NCBI RefSeq assembly: GCF_019931575.1
Contig: NZ_CP082923.1
Location: forward strand, 2,604,001 to 2,668,000
DNA from: Caulobacter segnis
GTDB lineage: Bacteria; Pseudomonadota; Alphaproteobacteria; Caulobacterales; Caulobacteraceae
DNA length: 64,000 nt
Reading direction: 5' to 3'
Shown here: positions 52,980 to 63,749 of the stretch, piece after piece
Numbering within the stretch: the stretch's first letter is position 1
Layout of the letters: each line of letters begins with the position of its first letter
The notes under the pieces: model-generated
The model's database searches: none
Told to the model about the DNA's origin: nothing
The model's input: only the letters and a program-made list of their open reading frames with translations
Made by a program: the position numbers and the translations under genes

Positions 52980-53132
52980 GATGGGAGCCTCCTAGAGGTT
53001 AGAGGCTTCGGCGGCGGTGTTTGGAGGCGCGCCCCGTGAAATTTCCGATCCAGGTTCCCGACTGACCTGACATGGCCCCTGGGTTCGGCGCGACGAATGT
53101 ACGACTAGGGTCGAAAGCCGACGCTCCCTCCT

Positions 53133-53813
53133 TCACCCCCTCAGCAGCACCGTCGACGCCGTCACGTTCGGCCCCAGCCGCTTCAGGCCTTCGACAAGTT
53201 CGGCGGCGGCCTGTCGCAACGCCTCGATCGGCATCGGCTCCAGGCGCTCCAGCACGAACCACATGCGGGTCGTCCCGGCGCCGATGCGGGTGCGGACGCC
53301 CTGGCGCCAGTTCCATCGCCGGCAGGTCACGCCCTTGGCGTCGCGCCAGACGACCTCGCCGGGGTCGACGGGCTCGACCTTCGGCTGGCCGTCCCGCGTC
53401 GTATCGAACGGCTCGCCGCCGATGGCGCGGATCAGCGACGGCGCGCCGTCATAGACCGCCGCGTCCTCGCCGCCGACCGGGATCGCGTAGCGGACGCTGA
53501 TGGCGTTGTAGAGGTCGACCACGGCGTTGACGGCGGGCAACTGGCCGTCCCGCAGCGCGCGGCTCCGCAGGGCCTCGGCCGAGCACGGCGTTCTTTGCGG
53601 CTTGGCCCCGAAGGCCCGATAGGCGTCGCGCCACGCCGCCAGATGCTCGTCGGCCCAGGGCGCGGCGTTCAGCGCCGCGCAGGCCTGGCTCAGCAGCGCG
53701 AGGCTGTGGGCGTCGCTCTCGGTGTTCGGGACGCTCTCGGCGAGAATGCTGAGCGCGGTGAAATCCGGACGCAGGGCGTGGATCTCGGGCGCGATGGTCG
53801 GAATGAACGACAT
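53133..53813 (-). CDS. B3/B4 (tRNA-editing-like) domain protein
   Basis: 226 aa stand-alone version of the B3/B4 domain of phenylalanyl-tRNA synthetase beta. Seen: AWRDAYRAFGAKPQRTPCSA, LPAVNAVVDLYNAISVRYAI, GGEDAAVYDG and a C-terminal WFVLERLEPMPIEALRQAA. In the synthetase this fold edits mischarged tRNA; free-standing homologues are poorly characterised and are sometimes proposed to edit or to bind amino acids. It lies 14 bases from the LysE-type exporter stop on the same strand, so an amino-acid link is possible. Confidence 0.88.
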   Translation of the reverse strand: MSFIPTIAPEIHALRPDFTALSILAESVPNTESDAHSLALLSQACAALNAAPWADEHLAAWRDAYRAFGAKPQRTPCSAEALRSRALRDGQLPAVNAVVDLYNAISVRYAIPVGGEDAAVYDGAPSLIRAIGGEPFDTTRDGQPKVEPVDPGEVVWRDAKGVTCRRWNWRQGVRTRIGAGTTRMWFVLERLEPMPIEALRQAAAELVEGLKRLGPNVTASTVLLRG

Positions 53814-53827
53814 CAGGTCCTCCCCGC

Positions 53828-54454
53828 TCAGGCGACCAGCGCGCCGCGCGCCAGGCTGGCGGCCAGGGCCAGCATCATGACGCCGACGGCGAGGTCGAGC
53901 ACCTTCCAGGCGATCGGCCTGGCGAAGAGCGGCGCCAAGAAGCGCGCGCCGAAGCCAAGCGACGAGAACCAGGTCAGGCTGGCCAGCGCCGCGCCGGCCA
54001 TGAACAGCGGCCGCTCCATCGGCGGCAGGCTCGCCCCGACCGCTCCCATGAGCATGACCGTATCGATGTAGACGTGAGGATTCAGGAAGGTGAAGGCCGC
54101 CGTCCCGGCCAGGGCCGCGCCCAAGGTCAGGCCCGCTTCGCGGCTCACGACCAGGGCGGCCGGCCTGGCCGCCCGGCGCAAGGCCGAGACGCCGTACCAG
54201 CTCAGGAAGACCGCGCCCCCCAGGCTGAGCACGCGCGACAGGCTCGGGACCAGCGCCAGAACACCGCCGAGGCCGCTGACGCCGGCCACGATCAGGGTCG
54301 CGTCGGCCAGGGCGCAGAAGAGCACGATGGGCGCGACGTGCTCGCGCTTGAGCCCCTGGCGCAGCACGAACATGTTCTGGGCGCCGATCGCGATGATCAG
54401 CCCGGCGGAGAGAACGAAGCCCTTGGTGAAGGCGGGAAGAAGCGCGTCGGTCAT
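53828..54454 (-). CDS. LysE/ArgO family amino-acid exporter
   Basis: 208 aa with six hydrophobic helices. IAIGAQNMFVLRQGLKREHV near residues 21-40 is the LysE signature (GAQN), followed by a second half with FLNPHVYIDTVMLMGAVG. Family members export basic amino acids such as Lys and Arg. It is divergent from a LysR regulator with 69 bases between starts, the classic lysE-lysG or argO-argP arrangement, and is followed by the B3/B4 gene. Confidence 0.93.
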   Translation of the reverse strand: MTDALLPAFTKGFVLSAGLIIAIGAQNMFVLRQGLKREHVAPIVLFCALADATLIVAGVSGLGGVLALVPSLSRVLSLGGAVFLSWYGVSALRRAARPAALVVSREAGLTLGAALAGTAAFTFLNPHVYIDTVMLMGAVGASLPPMERPLFMAGAALASLTWFSSLGFGARFLAPLFARPIAWKVLDLAVGVMMLALAASLARGALVA

Positions 54455-54487
54455 GGGCGACTTGATGCCCGCCGCGCCCAGTGTAGT

Positions 54488-54515
54488 CTAACTCAGGTTT
54501 CTAAGCCTGATTTAG
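54488..54515. promoter_or_regulatory. LysR-type operator candidate between exporter and regulator
   Basis: Inverted repeat CTAACTCAGG (54488-54497) and CCTGATTTAG (54506-54515) with nine of ten positions symmetric and an 8-base spacer. It lies in the 69-base divergent promoter region, nine bases before the regulator ATG, as expected for autoregulation and exporter activation. Confidence 0.6.
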
Positions 54516-54523
54516 GAAGCCTA

Positions 54524-55423
54524 ATGCTGGACTACGCCTCCTTGGCGGCCGTGGCCGCCGTCGCCCGTGAAGGCAGTTTCGAGCGCGCCGCCGTCGCGCT
54601 CGGCGTGACGCCCTCGGCGGTCTCGCAGCGCGTGAAGGGACTGGAGGAACGGGTCGGCGCGATCCTGCTGACCCGAGGCGCGCCCTGCCGGCCGACCGAG
54701 ATCGGCGTCAAGCTCTGCGCCCATGTCGAACAGGTGCGGCTTCTGGAAAGCGAGGTCATCGGCGACCTGCCAGGCCTCGCCGGTCCGGCCCTGGAGCCCT
54801 CCACCATCCGGGTGGCGGTCAACGCCGACAGCGTCAGCACGTGGTTTCCGCAGGCCGCCGCCGCCTTCGCGGCCGAGACCGGGGCGATGCTGGACCTGGT
54901 CCTCGAGGACGAGGCCCATACGGCCGATCGCCTCCGGTCCGGCGAGGTGCTGGCCGCCGTGACCGCCGATCCGGCGCCGGTTTCCGGCTGCAAGACCTAT
55001 CCGCTGGGGACCATTCACTACCAGGCGGTGGCCAGCCCGGCGTACATGGCGCGCTTCTTCGCCGGCGGCGTGGACGCCGACAGCCTCCAGACCGCGCCCA
55101 TCCTGCGCTTCGATCGGCGCGACCAGTTGCAGGCCCAATGGGTGCGCGAGGCCTGGGGCGTCGAGATTTCCCCGCCGACGCACTGGGCGCCGTCTACGCC
55201 GGGGATGCTGGACATGACCCTGGCGGGACTGGGCTGGGCGACGACGCCCGAGGTGCTGGCCGCGCCGCTCCTGGCCGACGGACGCCTGGTCGAGCTGCCG
55301 CCGGGGCAGCGCATTTCGGTGTCCCTCTACTGGCAGCGCACGCGGCTGTCGGCCCGGCTGCTGGACCGCCTGACCCACGCCATCCGGACAACCGCGGCGG
55401 AAACCTTGGCGCCCCCGGCCTAG
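54524..55423 (+). CDS. LysR family regulator, ArgP/LysG-like
   Basis: 299 aa. The N-terminal winged helix-turn-helix reads SLAAVAAVAREGSFERAAVA and LGVTPSAVSQRVKGLEERVG; the effector domain follows (AVNADSVSTWFPQAA, AVTADPAPVSGCKTYPLG). The wording TPSAVSQRVKGLEERVGAILLTRG is characteristic of the ArgP/IciA subgroup, which senses Lys or Arg and activates the divergent exporter. ATG at 54524 has a GGA upstream. The stop shares a CTAG with the convergent histidine kinase. Confidence 0.93.
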   Translation: MLDYASLAAVAAVAREGSFERAAVALGVTPSAVSQRVKGLEERVGAILLTRGAPCRPTEIGVKLCAHVEQVRLLESEVIGDLPGLAGPALEPSTIRVAVNADSVSTWFPQAAAAFAAETGAMLDLVLEDEAHTADRLRSGEVLAAVTADPAPVSGCKTYPLGTIHYQAVASPAYMARFFAGGVDADSLQTAPILRFDRRDQLQAQWVREAWGVEISPPTHWAPSTPGMLDMTLAGLGWATTPEVLAAPLLADGRLVELPPGQRISVSLYWQRTRLSARLLDRLTHAIRTTAAETLAPPA

Positions 55424-56907
55424 AGCGCGCCCGCCACCGCGCTCAGCAGGGTCCGGTCGTCGAACGGCTTGCGCAGCACGGCCGCGCCGCTGATGCCGTC
55501 CAGGGCCAGGGTGTCGTAGTAGCCGCTGACGAACAGGATCGGCAGTTCCGGCAGGCTCCGCTGCAGCCGCCGCCCGACCTCGTCGCCGTTCATGCCCGGC
55601 ATCAGGAAGTCGACGACCGCGACGTCCGGCTTGACCTCGTCCAGCTTGGCCAGCCCCTGGTGACCGTCGGACGCCTCGACGACATTGTAGCCGGCGCCCT
55701 TCAGGGTCTCGACCAGCACGGCGCGGACGCTGTCGTCGTCGTCGATCACCAGCACGACCTGGCCTTCGCCCTCGACCACCTCGAGCGGGCGATCCTCGGT
55801 CTCGACCACGGACGCCCTGGGCGCCTCGGCTCGCTTCAGGCGCAGCTCGATCGTCGCGCCGGCGCCCGGCGCGCTGTCGATGCGCAGGGTCCCGCCGCAC
55901 TGGGTGACGAAGCCGTAGACCTGGGCCAGGCCGAGGCCCGTGCCCTTGCCGCGCTCCTTGGTGGTGAAGAACGGCTCGACCGCCTGGCGGGCCACCTCGG
56001 GGGTCATGCCCATGCCGGTGTCGGTGACGCGGACCAGCACGTGGTCGGCGCCGTCGGCGCGGCTCTCGATCCGCAGCGCGCCGCCGTCGGGCATGGCGTC
56101 GCGGGCGTTCAGCGCCAGATTCAGGATCGCCAGCTCCAACTGGTCGGGATCGGTCAGGACGAAGGCCTCGTGGCCGTCCAGCGCGACGTCCATGGCGATC
56201 GCCGGCGGCAAGGCGGTGCGAACCAGCTCGCGGGCCTTTTCCAGCACCTGATCCAAAGGGGCGGGCTGGATGTTCAGCTTCTGGGTCCGCGAGAAGGCCA
56301 GCAGCTGGCTGGTCAGCTTCGAGCCCTTGTCGGCGGCCGAGGCGGCGCTGTCGACGAAGCGCCAGCCCGGATGGTCCTCGGAGATCCGCTTGGCCAGCAG
56401 CTGCAGATTGCCGACGATGGCCATCAGGAGGTTGTTGAAGTCGTGGGCGATGCCGCCCGTCAGCTGGCCCACGGCCTCCATCTTCTGGGCCTGGCGCAGG
56501 GCGTCCTGGGTGGCCGACAGGTCAAGCTGCAGGCGCAGGCGCGCCGAGATGTCCTGGGCGTGATGGAAGGCGCCGATGATCCGGCCGGTCTCGTCGCGCA
56601 GCGGCGCGTACCAGATCTCCCAGTAGGGCCGGTCCAGATTGGGATCGCCGAACTCCTCGACGACGCTGAACACCTCGCCGGTCAGGGCCCGGGCCATGAA
56701 GCCGCGGATGGTCGGCGCCTGCTCGGGCAGGAAGAGATCGGGAAAGACGTCGCCCAGCTTCACCCGATATCCGTAGATCCGGAAGAACTCGTCGCTGTGG
56801 GCCTGGTTGAAGCCGATCAGCCGGAAGTCATGATCGAACGCGCAGATCGGCGAGCGATCCGACTGGCCGATGATCTCCCAGAGCTTGTCCTTAACGACCG
56901 CGCCCAT
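55420..56907 (-). CDS. PAS-domain hybrid sensor histidine kinase with receiver
   Basis: 495 aa soluble hybrid kinase. Domains: PAS (about 10-125; [17 protein letters not shown]), a HWE/HisKA-like phospho-acceptor helix with [20 protein letters not shown] (His near 157), HATPase with [21 protein letters not shown] and [15 protein letters not shown], and a C-terminal receiver ([33 protein letters not shown]). I chose the ATG at 56907 with AGGAGA four to five bases upstream; 13 extra codons upstream lack support. No separate partner regulator is adjacent, so the receiver may be the output or a phosphate sink. Confidence 0.92.
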   Translation of the reverse strand: MGAVVKDKLWEIIGQSDRSPICAFDHDFRLIGFNQAHSDEFFRIYGYRVKLGDVFPDLFLPEQAPTIRGFMARALTGEVFSVVEEFGDPNLDRPYWEIWYAPLRDETGRIIGAFHHAQDISARLRLQLDLSATQDALRQAQKMEAVGQLTGGIAHDFNNLLMAIVGNLQLLAKRISEDHPGWRFVDSAASAADKGSKLTSQLLAFSRTQKLNIQPAPLDQVLEKARELVRTALPPAIAMDVALDGHEAFVLTDPDQLELAILNLALNARDAMPDGGALRIESRADGADHVLVRVTDTGMGMTPEVARQAVEPFFTTKERGKGTGLGLAQVYGFVTQCGGTLRIDSAPGAGATIELRLKRAEAPRASVVETEDRPLEVVEGEGQVVLVIDDDDSVRAVLVETLKGAGYNVVEASDGHQGLAKLDEVKPDVAVVDFLMPGMNGDEVGRRLQRSLPELPILFVSGYYDTLALDGISGAAVLRKPFDDRTLLSAVAGAL

Positions 56908-57028
56908 TCGTCTCCTGGAAGTGCTCGGGACCAAGACGCGCCCCATGGTTGCAGTTTAGACGGCGGGATGCGGCCCCGCCAAGAGTGATCACGCTACCAG
57001 TCGCCTGCGCCAAACAGTCGCAGGATGG

Positions 57029-58330
57029 TCAGCCCTGATCGCCCGAGACCTCGGCCGGACTGGAGGTCGGCGAACCGCTCTTCAGGTCCAGATAGTCGGT
57101 GAACGGCAGGCGGTAGGCGCGGTCGAAGAACTCGGCCTGGAAGCGGAAAGGCAGGTTGGCGTCGCTGTTCCACAGCATGACCACGCCGGTCTTCGTCGCC
57201 GGATCGAACATCATGGTCGAGCGGTAACCCGACACGCCGCCGCTGTGGCCGATCAGGTGGTGGCCCTTGTAGTCGAAGCTGCGCATGCCCAGGCCGTAGC
57301 CGGGGCTCTTCAGCTCGCGGGCGATGTTCAGGCGGCCATAGGGGCGGCCGGTGGCGACGCGGGGGCGCTGCACCGCGTCCAGCACCGCCGGCGGCAGGAC
57401 GTCCGGCCGCAGTCCCATCTGGGCCTGCATCCAGATGGCCAGGTCCACGATCGTCGAATTGACCCCGGCGGCGGCCGGCACGCGGTAATAGGCCTCTGAC
57501 AGCTTCAGCTCGGCGCCGTGGCGGTGCGGCCGGGCCCAGTGGGCGGCGGAGGTCAGGCCCGCCATGCCGACCGAGGCGCCGGTCATGCCCAGCGGTCCGA
57601 ACACGCGGTTCTTGACCGCCACCGCGTAGGGCGCGCCCGTACGAGCGGCGATGACCTCGCTGATCGTGTCGTAGGCGATGTTCTGGTAGGTGTGGCAGGT
57701 GCCCGGCGGGCAGACCGGCTTCAGCCCGCCCAGCGCGTTCCGGATCCGGGCCGGGTCCTGCCCATCCTCCAGCTGGCCGTCATAGGCGTTCTTGCCCAGG
57801 CCCGTGCGCTGCGACAGCAGCTGCTCGACCGTCAGGTTGTTCTGGGCGTCGCCGGGCAGACGCAGGCTGGTGTTGAAAGTCGCCACCGGATCGGACAGCG
57901 AGAAGGTCCCCTCGTCGGCGAGGCGGGCGCTCAGCGTGCCGGCGATGGTCTTGGACAGCGAGGCCCAGCGGAACACGGTGCGGGCGTCGACCGGCTCGCC
58001 GTCGCGGGTCGCCGTGACGCCGTAGCCCTTCACGAAGGCCAGGCGGCCGTTCTCGACGACGGCGACGGCCAGCCCTTCCATCGAGCGGTCCGTCATCATC
58101 GCCCGGATGCGGCCGTCCAGCGCCGGATAGTCGATGCTGCCATGCCAGTCGGCCGGGGTCTCGGGCAGCCGGGCCGCCTCCGCCGTAGCGGCCGGACCGA
58201 CCTTCGGCGCCTTGTCCTTGGCGCGCGGCAGCAGCACCGCCCCGACGATGACCAGCAGCACCCCGCCGGCGATCAGCCATTGCGCGTGCCGCTTCCGGCC
58301 TATGACGTTTTCCGTCCCGACTTCCGACAC
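57029..58330 (-). CDS. membrane-anchored serine hydrolase of the beta-lactamase family
   Basis: 433 aa with an N-terminal membrane anchor (WLIAGGVLLVIVGAVLLPRA, residues 18-37). The catalytic fold shows SxxK in WASLSKTIAGTLS, YxN in CHTYQNIAYDTIS, and the HSGG third motif (HHLIGHSGGVSGYRS), a pattern seen in D,D-peptidase and esterase-like members. The second such enzyme in the window, but not a recent duplicate of the one at 51516-52979. GTG start at 58330. Probably acts in the periplasm on peptidoglycan peptides or esters. Confidence 0.9.
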   Translation of the reverse strand: MSEVGTENVIGRKRHAQWLIAGGVLLVIVGAVLLPRAKDKAPKVGPAATAEAARLPETPADWHGSIDYPALDGRIRAMMTDRSMEGLAVAVVENGRLAFVKGYGVTATRDGEPVDARTVFRWASLSKTIAGTLSARLADEGTFSLSDPVATFNTSLRLPGDAQNNLTVEQLLSQRTGLGKNAYDGQLEDGQDPARIRNALGGLKPVCPPGTCHTYQNIAYDTISEVIAARTGAPYAVAVKNRVFGPLGMTGASVGMAGLTSAAHWARPHRHGAELKLSEAYYRVPAAAGVNSTIVDLAIWMQAQMGLRPDVLPPAVLDAVQRPRVATGRPYGRLNIARELKSPGYGLGMRSFDYKGHHLIGHSGGVSGYRSTMMFDPATKTGVVMLWNSDANLPFRFQAEFFDRAYRLPFTDYLDLKSGSPTSSPAEVSGDQG

Positions 58331-58439
58331 CGCCGCCCGTACTCTTGCAAACCGTCCTGGATCGCGGGCGCGACTCGCGCGCGCCGCCTCCCGTCTTCTA
58401 GGCAGGTTCGCAGACGCTGTGGGGCGAAAATGCGGGCGG

Positions 58440-60122
58440 CTACTCGAAGAGGGCCGCGTAGAGGTCGCGGGCGTTCACGGGCTTCTCGACCCAGCCGGTC
58501 ATGCCCGCCGCGCGGCAGGCGGCGACCTCCTCGGGCGAGACCGCGCCGGTGACGGCGATGACGGGCGTGGCCTTGTTCGCCCGGCTGGCGCGCAGGCGGC
58601 GGGTGGCCTCCAGCCCGTCGACGCCGGGCATGCGCACGTCCATCAGGATGGCGTCGAACACGTTGCGCTCGGCCATGGCCAAGGCGGTCAGGGCGTCCTC
58701 GGCCGTCTCGACCCGCGCGCCGAACGCCTCCAGCATCTGGCGCAGGGCCCGGCGGTTGATGTCGTGGTCGTCGACCACCAGGATCAGCGGCGCCTCGGCG
58801 CGAACGGCCAGGGCCTGGGCTTCGTGGGGCTCGGGCGCGGCGGGCGCGACGCCGGGCGGGGTCGGCAGGCGCAGGGTGAAGCGGGCGCCGCCCTCGGCCG
58901 TGTTGGCCGCCCACAGCTCGCCGCCCATCAGCCGGGCGAGGTCGCGGCTGATCGCCAGGCCCAGGCCCGTGCCGCCGAAGGCGCGGGCGGTCTCCACGCC
59001 GGCCTGCTCATAGGGGCTGAACAGGCGCTCGATCTGGTCTTCCGAGAGGCCCGGCCCGGTGTCGCGGACGTCGATGCCGATCATCTCCGGTCCCTTGACC
59101 CGGACGCCGACCGTCACCGCGCCCTCGGCCGTGAACTTGATGGCGTTGCTGAGCAGGTTGTTCAGCACCTGGCGCACCCGCATCGGGTCGCCGCGCACCC
59201 ATTGCGGCAGGAGTTCAGCGCCCTCCAGCTCCAGACGGACGCCCTTGGCCTCGGCCGCCTTGCGCCAGAAGTCGAGGGCGTCGCTGACCAGGACGCGCAG
59301 GTCGTGGTCGACCACCTCGACGCCCATGTGGCCGGCCTCGATCTTGGAGAGGTCCAGCAAGTCGTTCAGCAGGGTGCGCATCATCACGCCGGCGTCGGCG
59401 ATCAGGGCGGCGTTGGCCACCGAAGCCCCCGGACGACCGCTCTCCAGGGCTTCAGCGCCGTTCAGGATGGCGTTGATCGGCGTGCGCAGTTCGTGGCTGA
59501 CCATGGCGACGAAGGCGGACTTGGCCGCGGTCTGGGCCTCGGCGGCGCGTCGCGCCGTCCGCTCGGCCTCCAGGGTCCGTCGCGACCACAGGAACACCAG
59601 CGCCACCGTCAGGCAGAACAGCCCGACGCCGGCGGTGAAGAACGGCATGACCGGATCGTGGATCCCGCCCGCGACCAGGGGCGTGATCAGCACATAGGCC
59701 AGATGGGGCGTGGCCGACGCGGCGAAGGCGGTCAGGCAGCCCTCGGCGCCCATCAGCGCGGTGATGATCGATCCGGAGAGCAACAGCACCGCCCCGGCGG
59801 CCCCGACCGGCGTGCCGGTCGCCCAGACCGGGATCGCCAGCCAGCCGAACACGACCGCCAGCGCGAAATCCGCCATCAGGTTCAGGGTGACCGTCCCGCG
59901 CCCCGGCCTGGCCCGGCGCAGGAAGTTGTTCAACGCCAGGACCTCGCTCACCTGGACGATCAGGTAGAGGACCGACCAGCCGAACACGAAGTTCATGCCC
60001 GGCTTCACCAGCGCCAGGGCGGCCAACACCAGGACGACGAACAGCCTGAGGGAGACCTGCTTGCGTCGTGACACAGCGGCCGGCCGGTACGCGACCGCCA
60101 GATTCTCCCAGAACGCACCCAA
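58440..60122 (-). CDS. membrane-bound hybrid histidine kinase with receiver
   Basis: 560 aa. Residues 20-180 contain about six hydrophobic helices in place of a classical periplasmic sensor. Then HisKA (AMVSHELRTPINAILNGAEA), HATPase (NLLSNAIKFTAEGAV, DTGPGLSEDQI, GTGLGLAISRDLARLMGG) and a receiver (LILVVDDHDINRRALRQML, ILMDVRMPGVDG, EKPVNARDLYAALFE). The start is TTG immediately after an in-frame stop, with AGGGGG upstream. No cognate response regulator lies nearby. Confidence 0.9.
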   Translation of the reverse strand: MGAFWENLAVAYRPAAVSRRKQVSLRLFVVLVLAALALVKPGMNFVFGWSVLYLIVQVSEVLALNNFLRRARPGRGTVTLNLMADFALAVVFGWLAIPVWATGTPVGAAGAVLLLSGSIITALMGAEGCLTAFAASATPHLAYVLITPLVAGGIHDPVMPFFTAGVGLFCLTVALVFLWSRRTLEAERTARRAAEAQTAAKSAFVAMVSHELRTPINAILNGAEALESGRPGASVANAALIADAGVMMRTLLNDLLDLSKIEAGHMGVEVVDHDLRVLVSDALDFWRKAAEAKGVRLELEGAELLPQWVRGDPMRVRQVLNNLLSNAIKFTAEGAVTVGVRVKGPEMIGIDVRDTGPGLSEDQIERLFSPYEQAGVETARAFGGTGLGLAISRDLARLMGGELWAANTAEGGARFTLRLPTPPGVAPAAPEPHEAQALAVRAEAPLILVVDDHDINRRALRQMLEAFGARVETAEDALTALAMAERNVFDAILMDVRMPGVDGLEATRRLRASRANKATPVIAVTGAVSPEEVAACRAAGMTGWVEKPVNARDLYAALFE

Positions 60123-60272
60123 CGCGACCCCCTACTCGACGCGCCCGCCCTCCCCAAAGGGCGAAAGCCTCGCCGCAGTACGCCAGCAAACCTTTGCACG
60201 GCGTTTACCAGAACTCGATCCGGGTTCAAAAACCCGAGGCTCCTTAAGGAAGCCGCGCTCTGGTGGGTCGTC

Positions 60273-61442
60273 CTATTCGGCCCGAGGCGCGCGGCGCACC
60301 TCGACCACGCGGACCTTGGCGCCGTCCAGCACCAGGGCCAGCTCGCCGCGCTTGATCTTCAGGGCGTCGGCTCCGAAGGCGTCGCGGCGCCAACCGGCCA
60401 GGGCCGGGGTGGCGGCGTTGTCGTCGGCGGCGATCTTCTCCAGGTCCGAGACCGTGGCGATCAGCTTGGAGGCCACGCCGGCCTCTTCCGCGCGCGCCTT
60501 CAGCAGCACCTTGAGCAGCTCGACCACGGCGCCGGCGTTCTGGGGCGGCGGCGGACCGGGCTTGTCGACGACCGGGGCGTAGCCTTCCGGATCGGCCAGG
60601 GCGGCCTTGATCGCGGCCAGCAGGTCGGGACCGAACTTGCTGCCGCCGAAGCCCTTGGGCACGCCGCGCAGGTTGTTCAGCGCCTCCAGGCTGGTGGGCG
60701 CCTGGGTGGCCAGCTCGTCGATGGCCTCGTCCTTGAGGATCCGGCCGCGCGGCTGGTCGCGGTTCTGGGCGGTGCGCTCGCGCCAGGCGGCGACCGCCTT
60801 GAACACGGCCAGGTACTTCGGCGCGGTCTTGCGCGGGCGCAGGCGGCGCCAGGCCTTTTCCGGATCGACGTCATAGGCGGCCGGATCCGAGATGGCGGTC
60901 ATCTCTTCCTCGACCCAGGCCAGACGGCCCGAGGTCTCCAGGCGTTCGCGCAGAATCGGGAACAGCGCCGCCAGGTGGGTGACGTCGGCCAGGGCGTAGG
61001 TCAGCTGGGCGTCGGTCAGCGGCCGTCGGGCCCAGTCGGTGAACCGGCTGGACTTGTCCAGCTCGATACGCAGCATCTGGCGGACCAGGGCGTCATAGGC
61101 GATCTGCTCGCCGAACCCCGCCGCCATGCCGGCGACCTGGGTGTCGAACAGCGGACGCGGCATAGCCTTGAGATTGTTGAAGATCTCGACGTCCTGGCGG
61201 GCGGCGTGGAACACCTTGAGGATGCTCGTATCGCGCATCACCGCCAGCAGGGGCTCCAGATCGATGTCGTCCGCGAGCGGGTCGATGACGGCTTCGTGCG
61301 TGGGCGACGCGACCTGGATCAGGCACAACTTGGGCCAGTAGGTCGTCTCGCGCATGAACTCCGTGTCCACGGCGACGAAAGGCTCGCCCGCGAGTGCATT
61401 ACAAAACGCCGCCAGCTCGGCGGTGGTGGTGATCGGCTTCAT
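60273..61442 (-). CDS. rnd: ribonuclease D
   Basis: 389 aa 3'-5' exoribonuclease used in tRNA 3' maturation. DEDDy exonuclease residues: [16 protein letters not shown] (Asp and Glu near 21-23), [15 protein letters not shown] (Asp) and [15 protein letters not shown] (Tyr/Asp motif). One HRDC domain follows ([34 protein letters not shown]). Length is typical. Divergent from purM. Confidence 0.95.
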   Translation of the reverse strand: MKPITTTAELAAFCNALAGEPFVAVDTEFMRETTYWPKLCLIQVASPTHEAVIDPLADDIDLEPLLAVMRDTSILKVFHAARQDVEIFNNLKAMPRPLFDTQVAGMAAGFGEQIAYDALVRQMLRIELDKSSRFTDWARRPLTDAQLTYALADVTHLAALFPILRERLETSGRLAWVEEEMTAISDPAAYDVDPEKAWRRLRPRKTAPKYLAVFKAVAAWRERTAQNRDQPRGRILKDEAIDELATQAPTSLEALNNLRGVPKGFGGSKFGPDLLAAIKAALADPEGYAPVVDKPGPPPPQNAGAVVELLKVLLKARAEEAGVASKLIATVSDLEKIAADDNAATPALAGWRRDAFGADALKIKRGELALVLDGAKVRVVEVRRAPRAE

Positions 61443-61579
61443 CCGCTGCTAATAGCCTCGCGCACCCCCGAGTCTGCAAGCGTCAAGACGCGCTCACCGT
61501 ACCCGGGAAGCAAATTTTCCGCGTGTTCGGAGGATCTTACCCTCCTCCGACAGACGAAAGAGCGAGCGCCAGAGCGACC

Positions 61580-62604
<1,025 letters not shown>

Positions 62605-62605
<1 letters not shown>

Positions 62606-63186
62606 TGCAGGCCAAGACCAAGGTCGCCGTCCTGATCTCGGGCCGGGGCTCCAACATGGAGGCCCTGGTCCGTGCGGCGGCGGCCCCCGGCTGCCCGTTC
62701 GAGATCGCCCTGGTCCTGGCCAACAAGCCGGACGCCGGCGGCCTGGCGATCGCCGCCGAGGCCGGGGTCGAGGCGCTGTGCGTCGATCAGAAGCCGTTCG
62801 GCAAGGACCGCGAGGCCCACGAACGGGCCATCGACGCGGCCCTGCGCGCGCGCCGGATCGAGGTGATCGCCCTGGCCGGCTACATGCGGATCCTCACCCC
62901 GTTCCTGGTCGACGCCTGGGCGGGCCGGATGCTGAACATCCACCCGTCCCTGCTGCCCGCCTATCCGGGCCTGGACACCCACGCCCGCGCCATCGCGGCC
63001 GGCGAGGTCGAGGCCGGCTGCACCGTCCACCTAGTCACCGCCGGGGTCGACGAGGGTCCGATCCTGGGCCAGGCCCGCGTGCCAATCCTGCCCGACGACG
63101 ACGACCATAAGCTGGCCGCGCGGGTGCTGGAGCAGGAACACAGGCTGTACGCCGACACCCTGGCCGCCTTCGTCAAGACGCTCTAG
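62605..63186 (+). CDS. purN: phosphoribosylglycinamide formyltransferase (GART)
   Basis: 193 aa folate-dependent enzyme, step three of purine synthesis. Seen: VLISGRGSNMEALVRAAA, AGYMRILTPFLVDAW and the catalytic NIHPSLLPAYPGLDTH followed by TVHLVTAGVDEGPIL (Asn-His-Asp triad). Coupled to purM, a common gene pair. Confidence 0.97.
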
Positions 63187-63224
63187 GACCCATTTCCGGG
63201 CGCGCGGCGCGAAGCGGAATTCCT

Positions 63225-63575
63225 CTAGGGCGCGACGACGACGTCCGAAGCGACGTCGAAGTATCGGTTGGACTGCTCGTCCCAGGCGTATTCCGCGCTG
63301 CCGATCTGCGCCCGGTCATAGCTGGGAGAGCCCTTGAACCGATCTTTCGAGACATCGGCTTGGAACACCTTGGCCATGGGGTCGTAGCGGACGATCGTCC
63401 AGGGCACGGGATGGTACTTCCCGGACCCGCCGATTAATCCTGGCGCCTCGACGACCAGGAACTCGATCCGCCCCGTGTCGAGATCGATGAAGGTCTCGCG
63501 AATGAGGCCGAGCTTCGCGCCGCCCTGCCCGATCAGATCCTGGTCCAGGATGTCCTTGCTCTTCGTCAGCGGCAT
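63225..63575 (-). CDS. PRC-barrel domain protein
   Basis: 116 aa. The PRC-barrel pattern is ILDQDLIGQGGAKLGLIRET, IDLDTGRIEFLVVEA and YHPVPWTIVRYDP, ending FDVASDVVVAP. Such barrels occur in the photosynthetic reaction-centre H subunit and in many small stress or RNA-linked proteins. The function here is not evident; it is monocistronic and convergent with purN. Confidence 0.88.
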   Translation of the reverse strand: MPLTKSKDILDQDLIGQGGAKLGLIRETFIDLDTGRIEFLVVEAPGLIGGSGKYHPVPWTIVRYDPMAKVFQADVSKDRFKGSPSYDRAQIGSAEYAWDEQSNRYFDVASDVVVAP

Positions 63576-63749
63576 GGGGCCCTCGCGCTTGTGGTTCGTT
63601 GTCGTTTCTCCAGGAGATAGCGTGTTCGCCGGCCACAGGTTTCCTGGCCCTTGTCACCGGGCGTCTCGCCAAGGCCTGATCCTGGCGTGAGACCCCGTGT
63701 CACAGGTTGTAAAGGCTAGCGGGTCAGAACTTTGTCACCATGTGCGGCG

